Source of the DNA: an archaeon
GTDB lineage: Archaea > Thermoproteota > Nitrososphaeria > Nitrososphaerales > Gagatemarchaeaceae
Direction of reading: 5' to 3'
Assembly (NCBI GenBank): GCA_021822995.1
Contig: JAKAPN010000050.1
Coordinates: forward strand, 1-7,484
Length of the DNA stretch: 7,484 bases
The translations under genes and the position numbers were made by a program. Of the stretch, positions 1 to 6,562 are shown one piece after another (within the stretch, counting starts at the first letter, position 1; each line of letters starts with the position of its first letter). The notes beneath the pieces were generated by a model. The model made no database searches. It was not told where the DNA came from and was given only the letters and a program-made list of their open reading frames with translations.

Positions 1-886
1 CAAGCGCCGCCAGTACACGGTCCTGGTCCTTTTCAGAGGTGTTGACGAACACCGACGGGCCTGTCTGCATCGAGTAGTACGCCTTGACCCCTTCGCTCCT
101 GAGCTCCCTGACCCTCCGTATGATCCTGATCGAGTCCTCCGTCATTATGATGAGCCCGCTGTCACCGGTCATGGTTAGGCTGTGCAGCTCCAAAGTGTCC
201 CTCTCAGCGAGCCGGCCCACCTCGTCCAGGTCGTTCCCCAGTATCGCTTTCTCCATGGAGTCGCACCGTTTCTGCGCCGACTCGACTCTCGCGGCGAAGA
301 ACGGTGAGCTCAGGACCTCTCTGTGGGCGTCCTCAGTCCTTACGCGCGACGGGAGCGGCACTATCACCATCCGCAGGTCGAGCGCGCGGGAGTCTGCGAA
401 CCGCTCGGCGTACGTGCTGTCGTCGTCCTTGCCGGCATAGAGCCTGGAGAACCCTCCTACCAAGGACCTGGACGCCGAAGCGGCGAACAGCCTTGCGGTC
501 TTCGAGAGCACCGGCAGGTCCGGCCTCCTCCCCACGATGATCTTGTGGGCGAGCAGCGTGAGGGCAGCTCCGGCGGATGAGGAGTACCCAATGCCCTTTG
601 CCTTGCCGGAGGGGATGTTCTTGCTGTCGATCCGGAAGTCGGTGACTTTCCTGGAAGGGTCAAGCTTGGAGACCACGGCCTGCAGCCGCGAGTTGGCCGA
701 GTCGTTCGGTTTCCCTTCGACATATACCCCGCCGCCCTTCGAGTCGGTGATCGATGCCTCTGTCTTCATGGACGTCGTGTTGACCGAAATGCTGTCGTGA
801 TACGGCAGGCGGAGCTTCCAGTCCTTCAGACCGTGGTACTTCACCAGCGCCTGCATCGTGTACGCGACCGCTCTGTGTTCCGCCAG
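1..886 (-). CDS. mvaD: Mevalonate-phosphate decarboxylase family protein (GHMP superfamily), 3' end outside window
   Basis: This is a GHMP-fold enzyme of the diphosphomevalonate/phosphomevalonate decarboxylase family, which performs the ATP-dependent decarboxylation leading to isopentenyl (di)phosphate for archaeal lipids. The 295 visible codons carry the family landmarks: QALVKYHG (residues 12-19, with conserved Lys16), LPYHDSISV (27-35), the phosphate-binding loop GIGYSSSAG (98-106), and ASASRSLVGG (136-145, with catalytic-type Arg140). The C-terminal motif reads SMQTGPSVFVN, so Gln274 sits where characterised decarboxylases have the catalytic Asp (FDAGPN type). The LVKYHG and LPYHDSISV wording resembles haloarchaeal phosphomevalonate decarboxylase. 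The CTG start at 886-884 is preferred: the only in-frame ATG (856-854) would remove the first beta strand, and an in-frame TAG blocks any start further upstream. The gene begins 1 nt after the DUF371 stop, so it is the last visible gene of the operon. Family assignment is secure. Exact substrate (5-phosphate, 5-diphosphate, 3,5-bisphosphate, or a kinase-only variant) is not. Confidence 0.88.
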   Translation of the reverse strand, partial: MAEHRAVAYTMQALVKYHGLKDWKLRLPYHDSISVNTTSMKTEASITDSKGGGVYVEGKPNDSANSRLQAVVSKLDPSRKVTDFRIDSKNIPSGKAKGIGYSSSAGAALTLLAHKIIVGRRPDLPVLSKTARLFAASASRSLVGGFSRLYAGKDDDSTYAERFADSRALDLRMVIVPLPSRVRTEDAHREVLSSPFFAARVESAQKRCDSMEKAILGNDLDEVGRLAERDTLELHSLTMTGDSGLIIMTEDSIRIIRRVRELRSEGVKAYYSMQTGPSVFVNTSEKDQDRVLAAL

Positions 887-887
887 C

Positions 888-1295
888 CTACGCCACCTCT
901 ATCTCCAGCCTCCCCGTCGTCCCGGGGTCCTTAAGCAGAGAGACCATTCTCCTTGGGATGTTCCTGGCTGCCGCGTCGGCTCCTAGCGCAAGGGTCCGGT
1001 CGCTCACGAAGTCGCTCCTCCTCACCACCATGTCGTGGGGGTCCGACAGCTCGAGGCGGGGGTCCCCCCTGGCCCTGACCTCGAACGACTCGCCTCCTAC
1101 AATCAGCCTTATCGTAACCTTGGACCCTGACCTACGAAGCATCTCCTTCACCCTCCCGTCGAGCCCGGCGCATCCCTTTGACGCTCCCACCCCAATGATA
1201 CAGTCGCCGTTTTCGGTGAGGTCCTCTTCCGTCGTCAGCTCGATCGTCGTCGGGTGCATCGACCTCACCTGCGCGTGACCCCTGAATGTGACCAT
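888..1295 (-). CDS. DUF371 family protein
   Basis: A 135-aa soluble protein matching the archaeal DUF371 family, whose function is unknown. Recognisable family stretches are HPTTIELT (14-21), NGDCIIGVGASKG (29-41), VRARGDP (74-80) and HDMVVRRSDFVSDRTL (87-102), and the length is normal. The ATG at 1295 is chosen because the family usually begins just before the GH.x..HPTT motif. A TTG at 1337, 1 nt after the upstream stop, would add 14 residues unlike the family. The gene sits between a membrane zinc-ribbon gene and the mevalonate-pathway decarboxylase in a packed operon, but this does not reveal its job. Confidence 0.85.
   Translation of the reverse strand: MVTFRGHAQVRSMHPTTIELTTEEDLTENGDCIIGVGASKGCAGLDGRVKEMLRRSGSKVTIRLIVGGESFEVRARGDPRLELSDPHDMVVRRSDFVSDRTLALGADAAARNIPRRMVSLLKDPGTTGRLEIEVA
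894..899 (-). promoter_or_regulatory. Ribosome binding site supporting a CTG start
   Basis: GAGGTG lies inside the last codons of the DUF371 gene, with 7 nt between it and the CTG at 886-884. It is a good match to an archaeal Shine-Dalgarno sequence at good spacing. The in-frame ATG 30 nt further on has no comparable site, so this element decides the start of the decarboxylase gene. Confidence 0.5.
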
Positions 1296-1338
1296 GTCCT
1301 TTGCCGCTCCACTGGCCGAAGGGTCCTGACTGACCAAA

Positions 1339-1608
1339 TCACTTCAGCCTCGGCTGGTGCCCGTTGCAGTGAGGACATCGCTCCGCGTCCTCAGCCACAG
1401 GTGTCGAGCAGAAGACGCAGAACCTGTACCCCTCGGGTGGCGCGAGGGGGGCGGGACCCTCGGGGAGGAAGAAACCCGCCACGATCATGATCAACCCCCC
1501 GACCATGAAGGGGATGCTCCAGAAGTACGCGAGCGGAACTTCAAGGACGAAGAAAGCGGCGCCGATGACACCCACCATGAGCCCGCCCGCAACGAGCTGG
1601 GGACGCAT
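1339..1608 (-). CDS. Small membrane protein with C-terminal zinc ribbon
   Basis: An 89-aa protein with two predicted membrane helices (about residues 5-23 and 29-48), a Pro-rich linker (50-59), and a C-terminal zinc ribbon with Cys64-x2-Cys67 and Cys78-x2-Cys81. Such short membrane-anchored zinc ribbons are frequent in archaea and have no assigned function. They may bind a partner or nucleic acid at the membrane. The ATG at 1608 is preferred because it lies about 27 nt from the centre of the TATA box, which fits a leaderless transcript. A GTG at 1614 would add only two residues. It is the first gene of the minus-strand operon. Confidence 0.75.
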   Translation of the reverse strand: MRPQLVAGGLMVGVIGAAFFVLEVPLAYFWSIPFMVGGLIMIVAGFFLPEGPAPLAPPEGYRFCVFCSTPVAEDAERCPHCNGHQPRLK

Positions 1609-1630
1609 GGCCACCGCTTCCCGATAACGC

Positions 1631-1638
1631 CTTTATAG
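1631..1638. promoter_or_regulatory. Shared divergent TATA box
   Basis: CTTTATAG on the plus strand reads CTATAAAG on the minus strand, so it looks like an archaeal TATA box both ways. Its centre (about 1635) is 27 nt from the minus-strand ATG at 1608 and 31 nt from the plus-strand ATG at 1666. Transcription starts about 26 nt from the box would give leaderless or nearly leaderless mRNAs for both. No Shine-Dalgarno sequence precedes the plus-strand start, which agrees. Confidence 0.6.
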
Positions 1639-1665
1639 TTTCGAAGCGCCGCGGCATCGAATGCG

Positions 1666-1911
1666 ATGACCACGGAGTACGAGCAGCTCCTGTCTCAGAT
1701 GGTCGGAGAGAAGAGGGCGAAGCTGGCCGAGCTCACCGGAAAGAAGGGCGCCCAGAAGGCTACGGCTGCCCTGACGTCAGACATCAGGTTCCTGGAGGTG
1801 GAGCTGCAGCGCTATCAGCAGGGGCTCGCGCTCTTCAGGACGAAGGGCCTCCCAAAGGTCGGCAGATGGGGCAAGCCCGAGACGGAAGAGAAGAAGGAAG
1901 AAGAAGCCTAG
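1666..1911 (+). CDS. Small charged helical protein, unknown
   Basis: An 81-aa protein not recognised as a known family. It is rich in Lys, Glu, Ala and Leu. Residues about 1-58 look like two amphipathic helices broken near GKKGAQ (25-30), compatible with a helical hairpin or coiled coil. The tail (from about residue 64) is a disordered, Glu/Lys-rich stretch. There are no membrane segments, cysteines or signal peptide. The start is the ATG 31 nt from the TATA box, with no ribosome binding site. It is followed after 6 nt by the cyclodeaminase-family gene and is probably co-transcribed with it. The promoter and the codon use support a real gene; the function is open. Confidence 0.6.
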   Translation: MTTEYEQLLSQMVGEKRAKLAELTGKKGAQKATAALTSDIRFLEVELQRYQQGLALFRTKGLPKVGRWGKPETEEKKEEEA

Positions 1912-1917
1912 CGCGAT

Positions 1918-2859
1918 TTGACGATTTTCCTGTCGGAAAGCGACGTCGGGTCTCTCCTGAGCATGGACGAGGTCGTGTCGGTGGTCGAGGAGGCGTTCCG
2001 GAGGCAGGGGAGGGGCGAGGCGCAGAACCAGGCGAGGACCAGGACGAGGGGCTCCGCTTCAGTGCTGAGCGTCATGCACGCTAACTGCTCCTACCTTGGA
2101 AGAGGGGGGCTCAAGGCGTACATGTCCTCGAAGGGAGGATCAAAGTTTCTCGCCGTCCTCTTCGGCGGAGACGACCCGACCCCATTGGCTGTGATGGCGG
2201 CGGACGTGCTTGGGAGGTTTCGGACCGGGGCGGCGTCGGGAGTGGCCACGAAACATCTCTACGGCAGGCGCTCGGGGAAGGTCGCGCTGTTCGGCTCTGG
2301 GAGGCAGGCCCTGACGCAGGCGCTGGCGCTGAGGAGCGTGATGAAAGTGGACGAACTTCGAGTCTGGAGCCCCGACCGGGCGCACAGGGACGCGTTCGTT
2401 GACCTCCTGAAACAGAATGGGTTCGAGGCATCCTCGTCAGCGTCCCCTTCAACAGCTACCGAAGGAGCCGACGTCGTCAGCACGATCACCTCCTCAAGGT
2501 CGCCCTTCCTGGGTCCTGAAGAGCTGGCGGGCGTGTCGCACGTGAACGCATGCGGCGGTAACGTCCCTGACCACGGGGAGGTAACGCCCGCAGCCGTAGG
2601 CTCCTTCGACACGGTGGTCGTGGACGACCTCCCGCAGGCGAAGACGGAGTATGGCGACCTTATCCAGGCGTCAGCGGCCGGTAAGTTCAGTTGGGACTCG
2701 GCGAAAGAACTCGGCGCTATCGTGGCCGGAACAGGCAAGCCCGACGGCCGGACGCTCTTCAAGTCTGGAGGGGCGGCCATCGAGGACGTCGCCACCGCCA
2801 GCCTCATCTATGAAAAGGCGAGGTCGCTAGGCCGCTTCTCTGAGTTCCAGTTCTACTGA
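1918..2859 (+). CDS. Ornithine cyclodeaminase / mu-crystallin family dehydrogenase
   Basis: A 313-aa NAD(P)-dependent enzyme of the ornithine cyclodeaminase/mu-crystallin family, which also contains archaeal alanine dehydrogenase and ketimine reductases. Visible features are the N-terminal FLSESDVGSLLSMDE (4-18), Lys66 in GGLKAYM, the RTGAASGVAT motif (102-111), the Rossmann loop GSGRQA (126-131), VNACGGNVPDHGEV (209-222), and the C-terminal FKSGGAAIEDVATA (281-294). Asn215 sits where ornithine cyclodeaminase and archaeal alanine dehydrogenase have the Asp of their GAD-P-GK motif, so deamination of ornithine should not be assumed. Reduction of an imine or alanine dehydrogenation are alternatives. 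The TTG start is chosen because the family begins with this FLSE segment; the first ATG (Met16) would delete it. Length is normal. Six nt separate it from the preceding gene, and its stop lies 2 bp from the convergent thermosome stop. Confidence 0.88.
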   Translation: MTIFLSESDVGSLLSMDEVVSVVEEAFRRQGRGEAQNQARTRTRGSASVLSVMHANCSYLGRGGLKAYMSSKGGSKFLAVLFGGDDPTPLAVMAADVLGRFRTGAASGVATKHLYGRRSGKVALFGSGRQALTQALALRSVMKVDELRVWSPDRAHRDAFVDLLKQNGFEASSSASPSTATEGADVVSTITSSRSPFLGPEELAGVSHVNACGGNVPDHGEVTPAAVGSFDTVVVDDLPQAKTEYGDLIQASAAGKFSWDSAKELGAIVAGTGKPDGRTLFKSGGAAIEDVATASLIYEKARSLGRFSEFQFY

Positions 2860-2861
2860 TC

Positions 2862-4505
2862 CTACATCGGGGGCATGCCGCCCATCCCGCCCATGCCTCC
2901 GCCTCCCGGAGGCCCGGGTGGGGCCCTCATCTTGCTGGCAGCGATCACGTCGTCGATCCTGATGATCATCGACGCCGCTTCGGTCGCCGCTCTCAGTATC
3001 TGGAGCTTCACCGCGAGGGGCTCCCAGACCGACTTCGCGTACATGTCCGCCACCTTCCCGTTGAGGGCGTCCACGCCGAACCACTTGCCTTCCTTGCCGT
3101 GTCTGGCTCGGAGGTCCACCTGGGTGTCGATGGGGTCCATCCCCGCGTTTTCGGCCAGCGTCATCGGTATGCTCTCCATCGCGTCCGCGAACTTCAGGGC
3201 AGCGAGCTGCTCCCTTCCGGTGAGCTTCTGCGCCCAGTTACGGAGCTGGACGGAGACCTCCTCCTCGGGGGCGCCGCCGCCTGCGACCACCGCCGGGAGC
3301 TCGACCACGTCCTTGGTTACCATCAGGGCGTCGTGCAAAGCCCTCTCCGCTTCGTCCACCACCCTCTGGGTTCCCCCTCTGACCAGGATGCTGACCGCCT
3401 TCGGGTTCTTGGCGCCTTCGACGAAGACCCATTTGTCGTCCTCGAGCTTCCTCTCCTCCACCAGCTTGGCGTAACCGAGGTCTTTGCCGCTCAGGTCGTC
3501 GAGGTTGGTGACTATCCTCGCGCCCGTCGCCTTCGCGAGCTTGGTCATGTCGCTCTCCTTCACCCTCCTTACAGCGAGGACCCCGGCCTTCGCCAGGAAG
3601 TGCTGAGCGAGGTCGTCGATGCCCTTCTGGCAGATTATGACGTTGGCGCCCGCTGACTCGATCTTCTCGACCATCCCCTTCAGGATGCTCGTCTCTTCGT
3701 CCATGAACTGCTGCATCTGCTGGGGGTCGTTGATCCTGATCTCCGCGGAGAACTCGGTCTTCTCGATCTCCAGGGCGGAGTTGACCAGCGCGACCTTGGC
3801 TTCGTCTATCCTCCTTGGCATGCCGGAGTGGACGACCTCCTTGTCGAGGACGATGCCCTTGATGATCTGGGTGTCGGTAAGCGCGCCTCCGGGCTTCTTC
3901 TCCACCTTCACGTTGTCGATGTCTACCCTGTACCCTCCTTCGCGCTTCTCAGCGACCTGCATGATGGCGTCTACCACGATGCCGGCAAGGTGCGGCGACT
4001 CTTCGTTGACGAGCTTCGTCAGCATGCTCGTGTTCGCGACCTTCAAGAGGTCTGCCCTGCTCTCGGGGTCGATCTTCTCGGCTATCTCCTCCAGGATCTT
4101 CGTGGCCTTCTCTTCAGCCCTCGAATACCCGTCCACCACCACCACCGGGTGGACGTTCTTGTTGATGAGGTCCTCCGCCTTCTCGAGGAGCGCCCCAGCT
4201 ACCACCACCGCCGAGGTGGTCCCGTCTCCGACCTCGTTGTCCGTCGCCTTGCTGATCTCCACCATCATCTTGGCGGCTGGGTGCTGCACGTCGAGCTCTT
4301 TCAGCATGGTCGCGCCGTCGTTCGTGATCGTAACGTCTCCCATCGAGTCTACCAGCATCTTGTCCATCCCTCGCGGCCCGAGCGAAGTCCTTACGACTTC
4401 TGCGATGAGCTTCGCTGCGGCGATGTTGTTCCTCTGAGCCTCTCTCCCTCTGGACTCCCCGGAACCTTCCTTCAGAATTATGACCGGCTGTCCTGACGCT
4501 GACAT
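2862..4505 (-). CDS. ths: Thermosome subunit (group II chaperonin)
   Basis: A 547-aa subunit of the archaeal group II chaperonin, the cytosolic double-ring machine that folds proteins with ATP and closes with a built-in lid. Signatures include RTSLGPRGMDKMLVD (39-53), TITNDGAT (59-66), the ATP-binding VGDGTTS (92-98), and the late AGGGAPE and GMDPIDT motifs of the equatorial domain. The C-terminus is the typical Gly/Met-rich tail (GGGGMGGMGGMPPM), which projects into the cavity. The full length is present and no key motif is damaged. The ATG at 4505 gives the family's usual N-terminus; the frame is open further upstream to 4688, but that extension has no family resemblance and runs through the promoter. 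The transcript is monocistronic in this view and convergent with the dehydrogenase gene. Whether this is an alpha or beta type subunit cannot be told without paralogues. Confidence 0.97.
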   Translation of the reverse strand: MSASGQPVIILKEGSGESRGREAQRNNIAAAKLIAEVVRTSLGPRGMDKMLVDSMGDVTITNDGATMLKELDVQHPAAKMMVEISKATDNEVGDGTTSAVVVAGALLEKAEDLINKNVHPVVVVDGYSRAEEKATKILEEIAEKIDPESRADLLKVANTSMLTKLVNEESPHLAGIVVDAIMQVAEKREGGYRVDIDNVKVEKKPGGALTDTQIIKGIVLDKEVVHSGMPRRIDEAKVALVNSALEIEKTEFSAEIRINDPQQMQQFMDEETSILKGMVEKIESAGANVIICQKGIDDLAQHFLAKAGVLAVRRVKESDMTKLAKATGARIVTNLDDLSGKDLGYAKLVEERKLEDDKWVFVEGAKNPKAVSILVRGGTQRVVDEAERALHDALMVTKDVVELPAVVAGGGAPEEEVSVQLRNWAQKLTGREQLAALKFADAMESIPMTLAENAGMDPIDTQVDLRARHGKEGKWFGVDALNGKVADMYAKSVWEPLAVKLQILRAATEAASMIIRIDDVIAASKMRAPPGPPGGGGMGGMGGMPPM

Positions 4506-4534
4506 TTGGATTCGGCGGTATACAACCAACCGGG

Positions 4535-4547
4535 GTATATGAGTTTT
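4535..4547 (-). promoter_or_regulatory. Thermosome promoter (TATA box with BRE-like flank)
   Basis: On the minus strand AAAACTC is followed by ATATAC, resembling a purine-rich BRE plus TATA box. The box centre (about 4537) is 32 nt before the ATG at 4505, giving a predicted leader of only a few nt, the same geometry as at the divergent promoter. A second TATA-like GTATAC at about 4518-4523 is too close to the ATG to act as the box. Between 4548 and 4615 nothing else is recognised. Confidence 0.5.
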
Positions 4548-4615
4548 ACGAGACCGGGTTCGGCTCTGGCGAACCAACGCCAGGACGTTCTCCCTGACAG
4601 CTACACTCGGCTCGG

Positions 4616-4811
4616 CTATTCGCCGCGCGTGCCAGAAACCATATCTTGGGTTGTCCGGGACAGGGGCTTGCGGGGCGTGGGGTTCCACCGCTCGTGCCCG
4701 TTCATGTCCACGATCTTCATCGGATCGTCTCTGGCGTAGACATACCTGTTGAGGCTCTGAGGGTCGCTCGTGGAGTAGGCTGACAAATCGAGTGCCATGC
4801 GGTCCGCTTCA
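4616..4811 (-). pseudogene. Orphan RHS core C-terminal fragment (RHS-C), decayed
   Basis: Directly after the stop of the upstream 150-aa gene, the minus strand encodes SDPQSLNRYVYARDDPMKIV followed by DMNGHE. This is the end of an RHS repeat-associated core, where intact copies read NRYVY.GDNP..YVDPTGH. Only about the last 25 core residues can be recognised. The usual DPTG is degraded to DMNG, and just about 24 residues of unrelated sequence follow before a TAG at 4618-4616. No promoter, start or upstream RHS repeats belong to it. It looks like the leftover tail of an older RHS protein whose toxin tip was lost, marking the downstream edge of the RHS array next to the thermosome promoter. It differs clearly from the equivalent stretch of RHS-B, so it is not a recent duplicate. 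Confidence 0.7.
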
Positions 4812-5264
4812 CTAAGTGGAAGTGCTGGCCTCTGGATTCTTCTTGAGCAACCACGAGTACAGCTCGACCTTGGGCTTTCCGAATGTCCGGTTTGGCATTG
4901 TGAAGACATTCGGGTTTCCTCTGACGGAGAACCACAAAGTGCCGTTGCTTCTGAAGTCGCCTATTACCCTTCTGACTTGCGACAAGTCTTCAACCTGGGC
5001 GTATTCCGCCTTCAAATGGGTTTTCCACCCGGAGACTTCGAAATGGTCCTCGTAGAACCGGATTCTCCTGAGAGGTCTTGTCCAGAGATAATAGACACCA
5101 GGAGTCCACAGGGCGAGGAAGATGAGGAGTGGGAATGGGTCAGACCAGATGTAGCCGTAGTAGAAGCCACCGAAAAGGAAAAGGACTAGGAATATTGTCG
5201 CAATGTGCAGAAGCGGACGCAAAGAGTAAGAAAGGACAGGGCGTCCGTCTCTTGGAGCTTTCAT
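4812..5264 (-). CDS. Two-helix membrane protein with PH-like domain; candidate immunity protein B
   Basis: A 150-aa protein with a short basic N-terminus, two membrane helices (about 18-39 and 43-62), and a soluble C-terminal part (about 68-142) whose pattern of short strands ending in a Leu/Trp-rich helix (ELYSWLLKK, 134-142) resembles bacterial PH-like domains. No sequence family was recognised with certainty. It begins 56 nt after the stop of RHS-B/CT-B on the same strand, the place where immunity genes sit in polymorphic-toxin loci, and is followed at once by the RHS-C remnant. I infer that it protects against the CT-B domain at the membrane. An unrelated small membrane protein carried in the array is the alternative. 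The start is ATG with GGAAGGAG close upstream (about 2 nt spacing, tighter than usual). It is AT-richer than the housekeeping genes. Confidence 0.72.
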   Translation of the reverse strand: MKAPRDGRPVLSYSLRPLLHIATIFLVLFLFGGFYYGYIWSDPFPLLIFLALWTPGVYYLWTRPLRRIRFYEDHFEVSGWKTHLKAEYAQVEDLSQVRRVIGDFRSNGTLWFSVRGNPNVFTMPNRTFGKPKVELYSWLLKKNPEASTST

Positions 5265-5310
5265 CGCTCCTTCCCAACGGTTGTCAATGGTTCAGGATCC
5301 AAGGGAGTCA

Positions 5311-5319
5311 ATAATAATA
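5311..5319 (-). promoter_or_regulatory. Possible TATA element for the candidate immunity B gene
   Basis: TATTATTAT on the minus strand lies just after the RHS-B stop and about 50 nt before the ATG at 5264. It would give a leader of roughly 25 nt containing the GGAAGGAG site. Toxin-locus immunity genes often need their own promoter so that they are expressed even when an orphan toxin gene upstream is silent. The match is weak and AT-rich sequence alone could explain it. Confidence 0.25.
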
Positions 5320-5320
5320 C

Positions 5321-6508
5321 TCAGCACCCAGCATAACTACAAATTGCACCCTGCCAGAAGCCCTTCCACCAAGCCTCTTCTGTTCCTTGAATTCTGGGGT
5401 TGGGGTTGCCTGTGAGGTACTCGAACACCGAAGCGTCGGCGCCGCCGAGCGCATTGAGCCCGACCGGACTAGTGGGATTCGGAAACACCACTTCGGCGGT
5501 GGTAGCCATGACCGAGAGGACAAGAATCCCCAGGGATCCGGCGGCATTCCAATTCAAACCGCTGTTACTCGTGGTTGATGGGGTCAATGCCAGGGAAGCG
5601 CTTGTCGGCCCTCCCCCGCCAGCAAGACCAATCGTGGGCCCGTTCATGGCGCTCGCCGACAGTGCCATCTGGGTGGTGACGTGGGTCAACTCGTCCAGCT
5701 TGTAGGCCATGCCTGAGACACGGCTCACAGTGACGGCAGTGGTGTCCTTCGAGGTTGCAGTTGTTAGCGGCGTAGGGTGGTACTCTGCCCCTCCGCCGTA
5801 CACCCTGTAGGAAGAAACGAGCCAGTGCCCTGTCGGGTCCACGTACCTCATCGGGTTGTCTCCTCCGTAGATGTATTTGTTCTGCGAAATCGGGTCGGTC
5901 TTCGTCCCGTTGTACGAGTCCTCGGTGATGAATCTCCCGGTCTCGGGGTCGTAGTACCTGGCGCCCTCGTAGTACAGCCCCGTCGCTTCGTCGAGGAGCT
6001 TTCCCGTGTACTGGAACGCCTCCTCCCCTGTCATCGCATAGCTCATCCCATAGGGGAGGTAGTTCGAGATGAACGAGGTAATCAGAGACGCCGGCATCAC
6101 CAGCCTGATGCTCCCTAGCGCGTCCTGGTGGAGGTAATATGTGGTGTAGTTCACCATCTGCGCCACCTGTATCCCGCCCGCATAGAAGCTCTTCGTCACC
6201 GTGCCGGAGGTGAGGTTCTTCTGATAAAGGATGTTGACCCCCTGGTACGAATACAAGATCGTGCTCCCGCCTGCGACCTGCTCCACCCTGTTCCCGTCCC
6301 CGTCGTAGCAGTTGGACTGGACCACGACCCCGTTGTGAGCGACGCTTGTGAGCCTGTTCTCGTAGTCGTACGAGTACGCCCACCCCCCGCTCTTCGTCAA
6401 CATGTTCCCATTGGCGTCGTAGGTGTAGTTCATGCTCCCTGCGCTCATCAGCCGATTGAATACCCCGTAGGTATACTGCGTGATGGTCGACCTGTTGACC
6501 ATCTTCAC
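5321..6508 (-). CDS. Orphan RHS repeat-associated core with variable C-terminal (candidate toxin) domain (RHS-B/CT-B)
   Basis: This 395-codon frame holds the end of an RHS/YD-repeat protein. YD repeats occupy about residues 27-78 (YTYDANGN, YSYDYENRL, CYDGDGNRV), then come HQDALGSIRL (127-136), the core signature YTGKLLDEATGLYYEGARYY (167-186) with DPETGRFITED (187-197), and the terminal DNPMRYVDPTGH (217-228). In such proteins the repeats form a shell around a C-terminal toxin that varies between strains and begins just after this motif. Here that domain is about 166 aa (from residue 230). It is rich in Ser/Thr/Ala/Gly, has one hydrophobic segment (about 321-345), and ends in a Trp-rich stretch with two Cys; no known toxin fold was recognised. 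There is no signal peptide or N-terminal secretion part. The GTG start lacks a ribosome binding site, and RHS similarity continues in frame upstream to about 6529. It is therefore probably a displaced orphan module rather than an independently expressed gene. Confidence 0.85.
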   Translation of the reverse strand: MKMVNRSTITQYTYGVFNRLMSAGSMNYTYDANGNMLTKSGGWAYSYDYENRLTSVAHNGVVVQSNCYDGDGNRVEQVAGGSTILYSYQGVNILYQKNLTSGTVTKSFYAGGIQVAQMVNYTTYYLHQDALGSIRLVMPASLITSFISNYLPYGMSYAMTGEEAFQYTGKLLDEATGLYYEGARYYDPETGRFITEDSYNGTKTDPISQNKYIYGGDNPMRYVDPTGHWLVSSYRVYGGGAEYHPTPLTTATSKDTTAVTVSRVSGMAYKLDELTHVTTQMALSASAMNGPTIGLAGGGGPTSASLALTPSTTSNSGLNWNAAGSLGILVLSVMATTAEVVFPNPTSPVGLNALGGADASVFEYLTGNPNPRIQGTEEAWWKGFWQGAICSYAGC

Positions 6509-6562
6509 CCTGTTCTCAGTCTGGTCGTAGGCAGGTCGTCGCAGAGGCGCAAATAACCCTGG
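6509..6562 (-). other. Junction: RHS-B coding sequence without a start, in frame with the upstream gene
   Basis: These 18 codons lie between the TAG of the membrane-protein gene (6565-6563) and the GTG at 6508, in one continuous frame with both. The last seven (YDQTENR) belong to a YD repeat, so the RHS module is truncated on its 5' side. The eleven before them (PGLFAPLRRPA) look unrelated and probably contain the recombination point, between about 6530 and 6562. Confidence 0.55.

Noticed and set aside
2857..2864. A terminator between the convergent dehydrogenase and thermosome genes.
   Set aside because: Only 2 bp separate the stops and no T-run or hairpin is evident on either strand; termination must lie within the opposite gene or go unseen.
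3619..4437. A long plus-strand open frame (272 codons) opposite the thermosome gene.
   Set aside because: It is the antisense shadow of a GC-rich coding sequence; its Ser/Thr-rich product matches nothing.
4506..4688. A 61-residue N-terminal extension of the thermosome frame.
   Set aside because: It does not resemble any chaperonin N-terminus and would be translated across the TATA box; the ATG at 4505 gives the normal family start.
5565..6383. A long minus-strand frame (272 codons) overlapping RHS-B.
   Set aside because: It runs in another frame over clear RHS codons, and its Arg/Gly/His-rich product is typical of a shadow frame.
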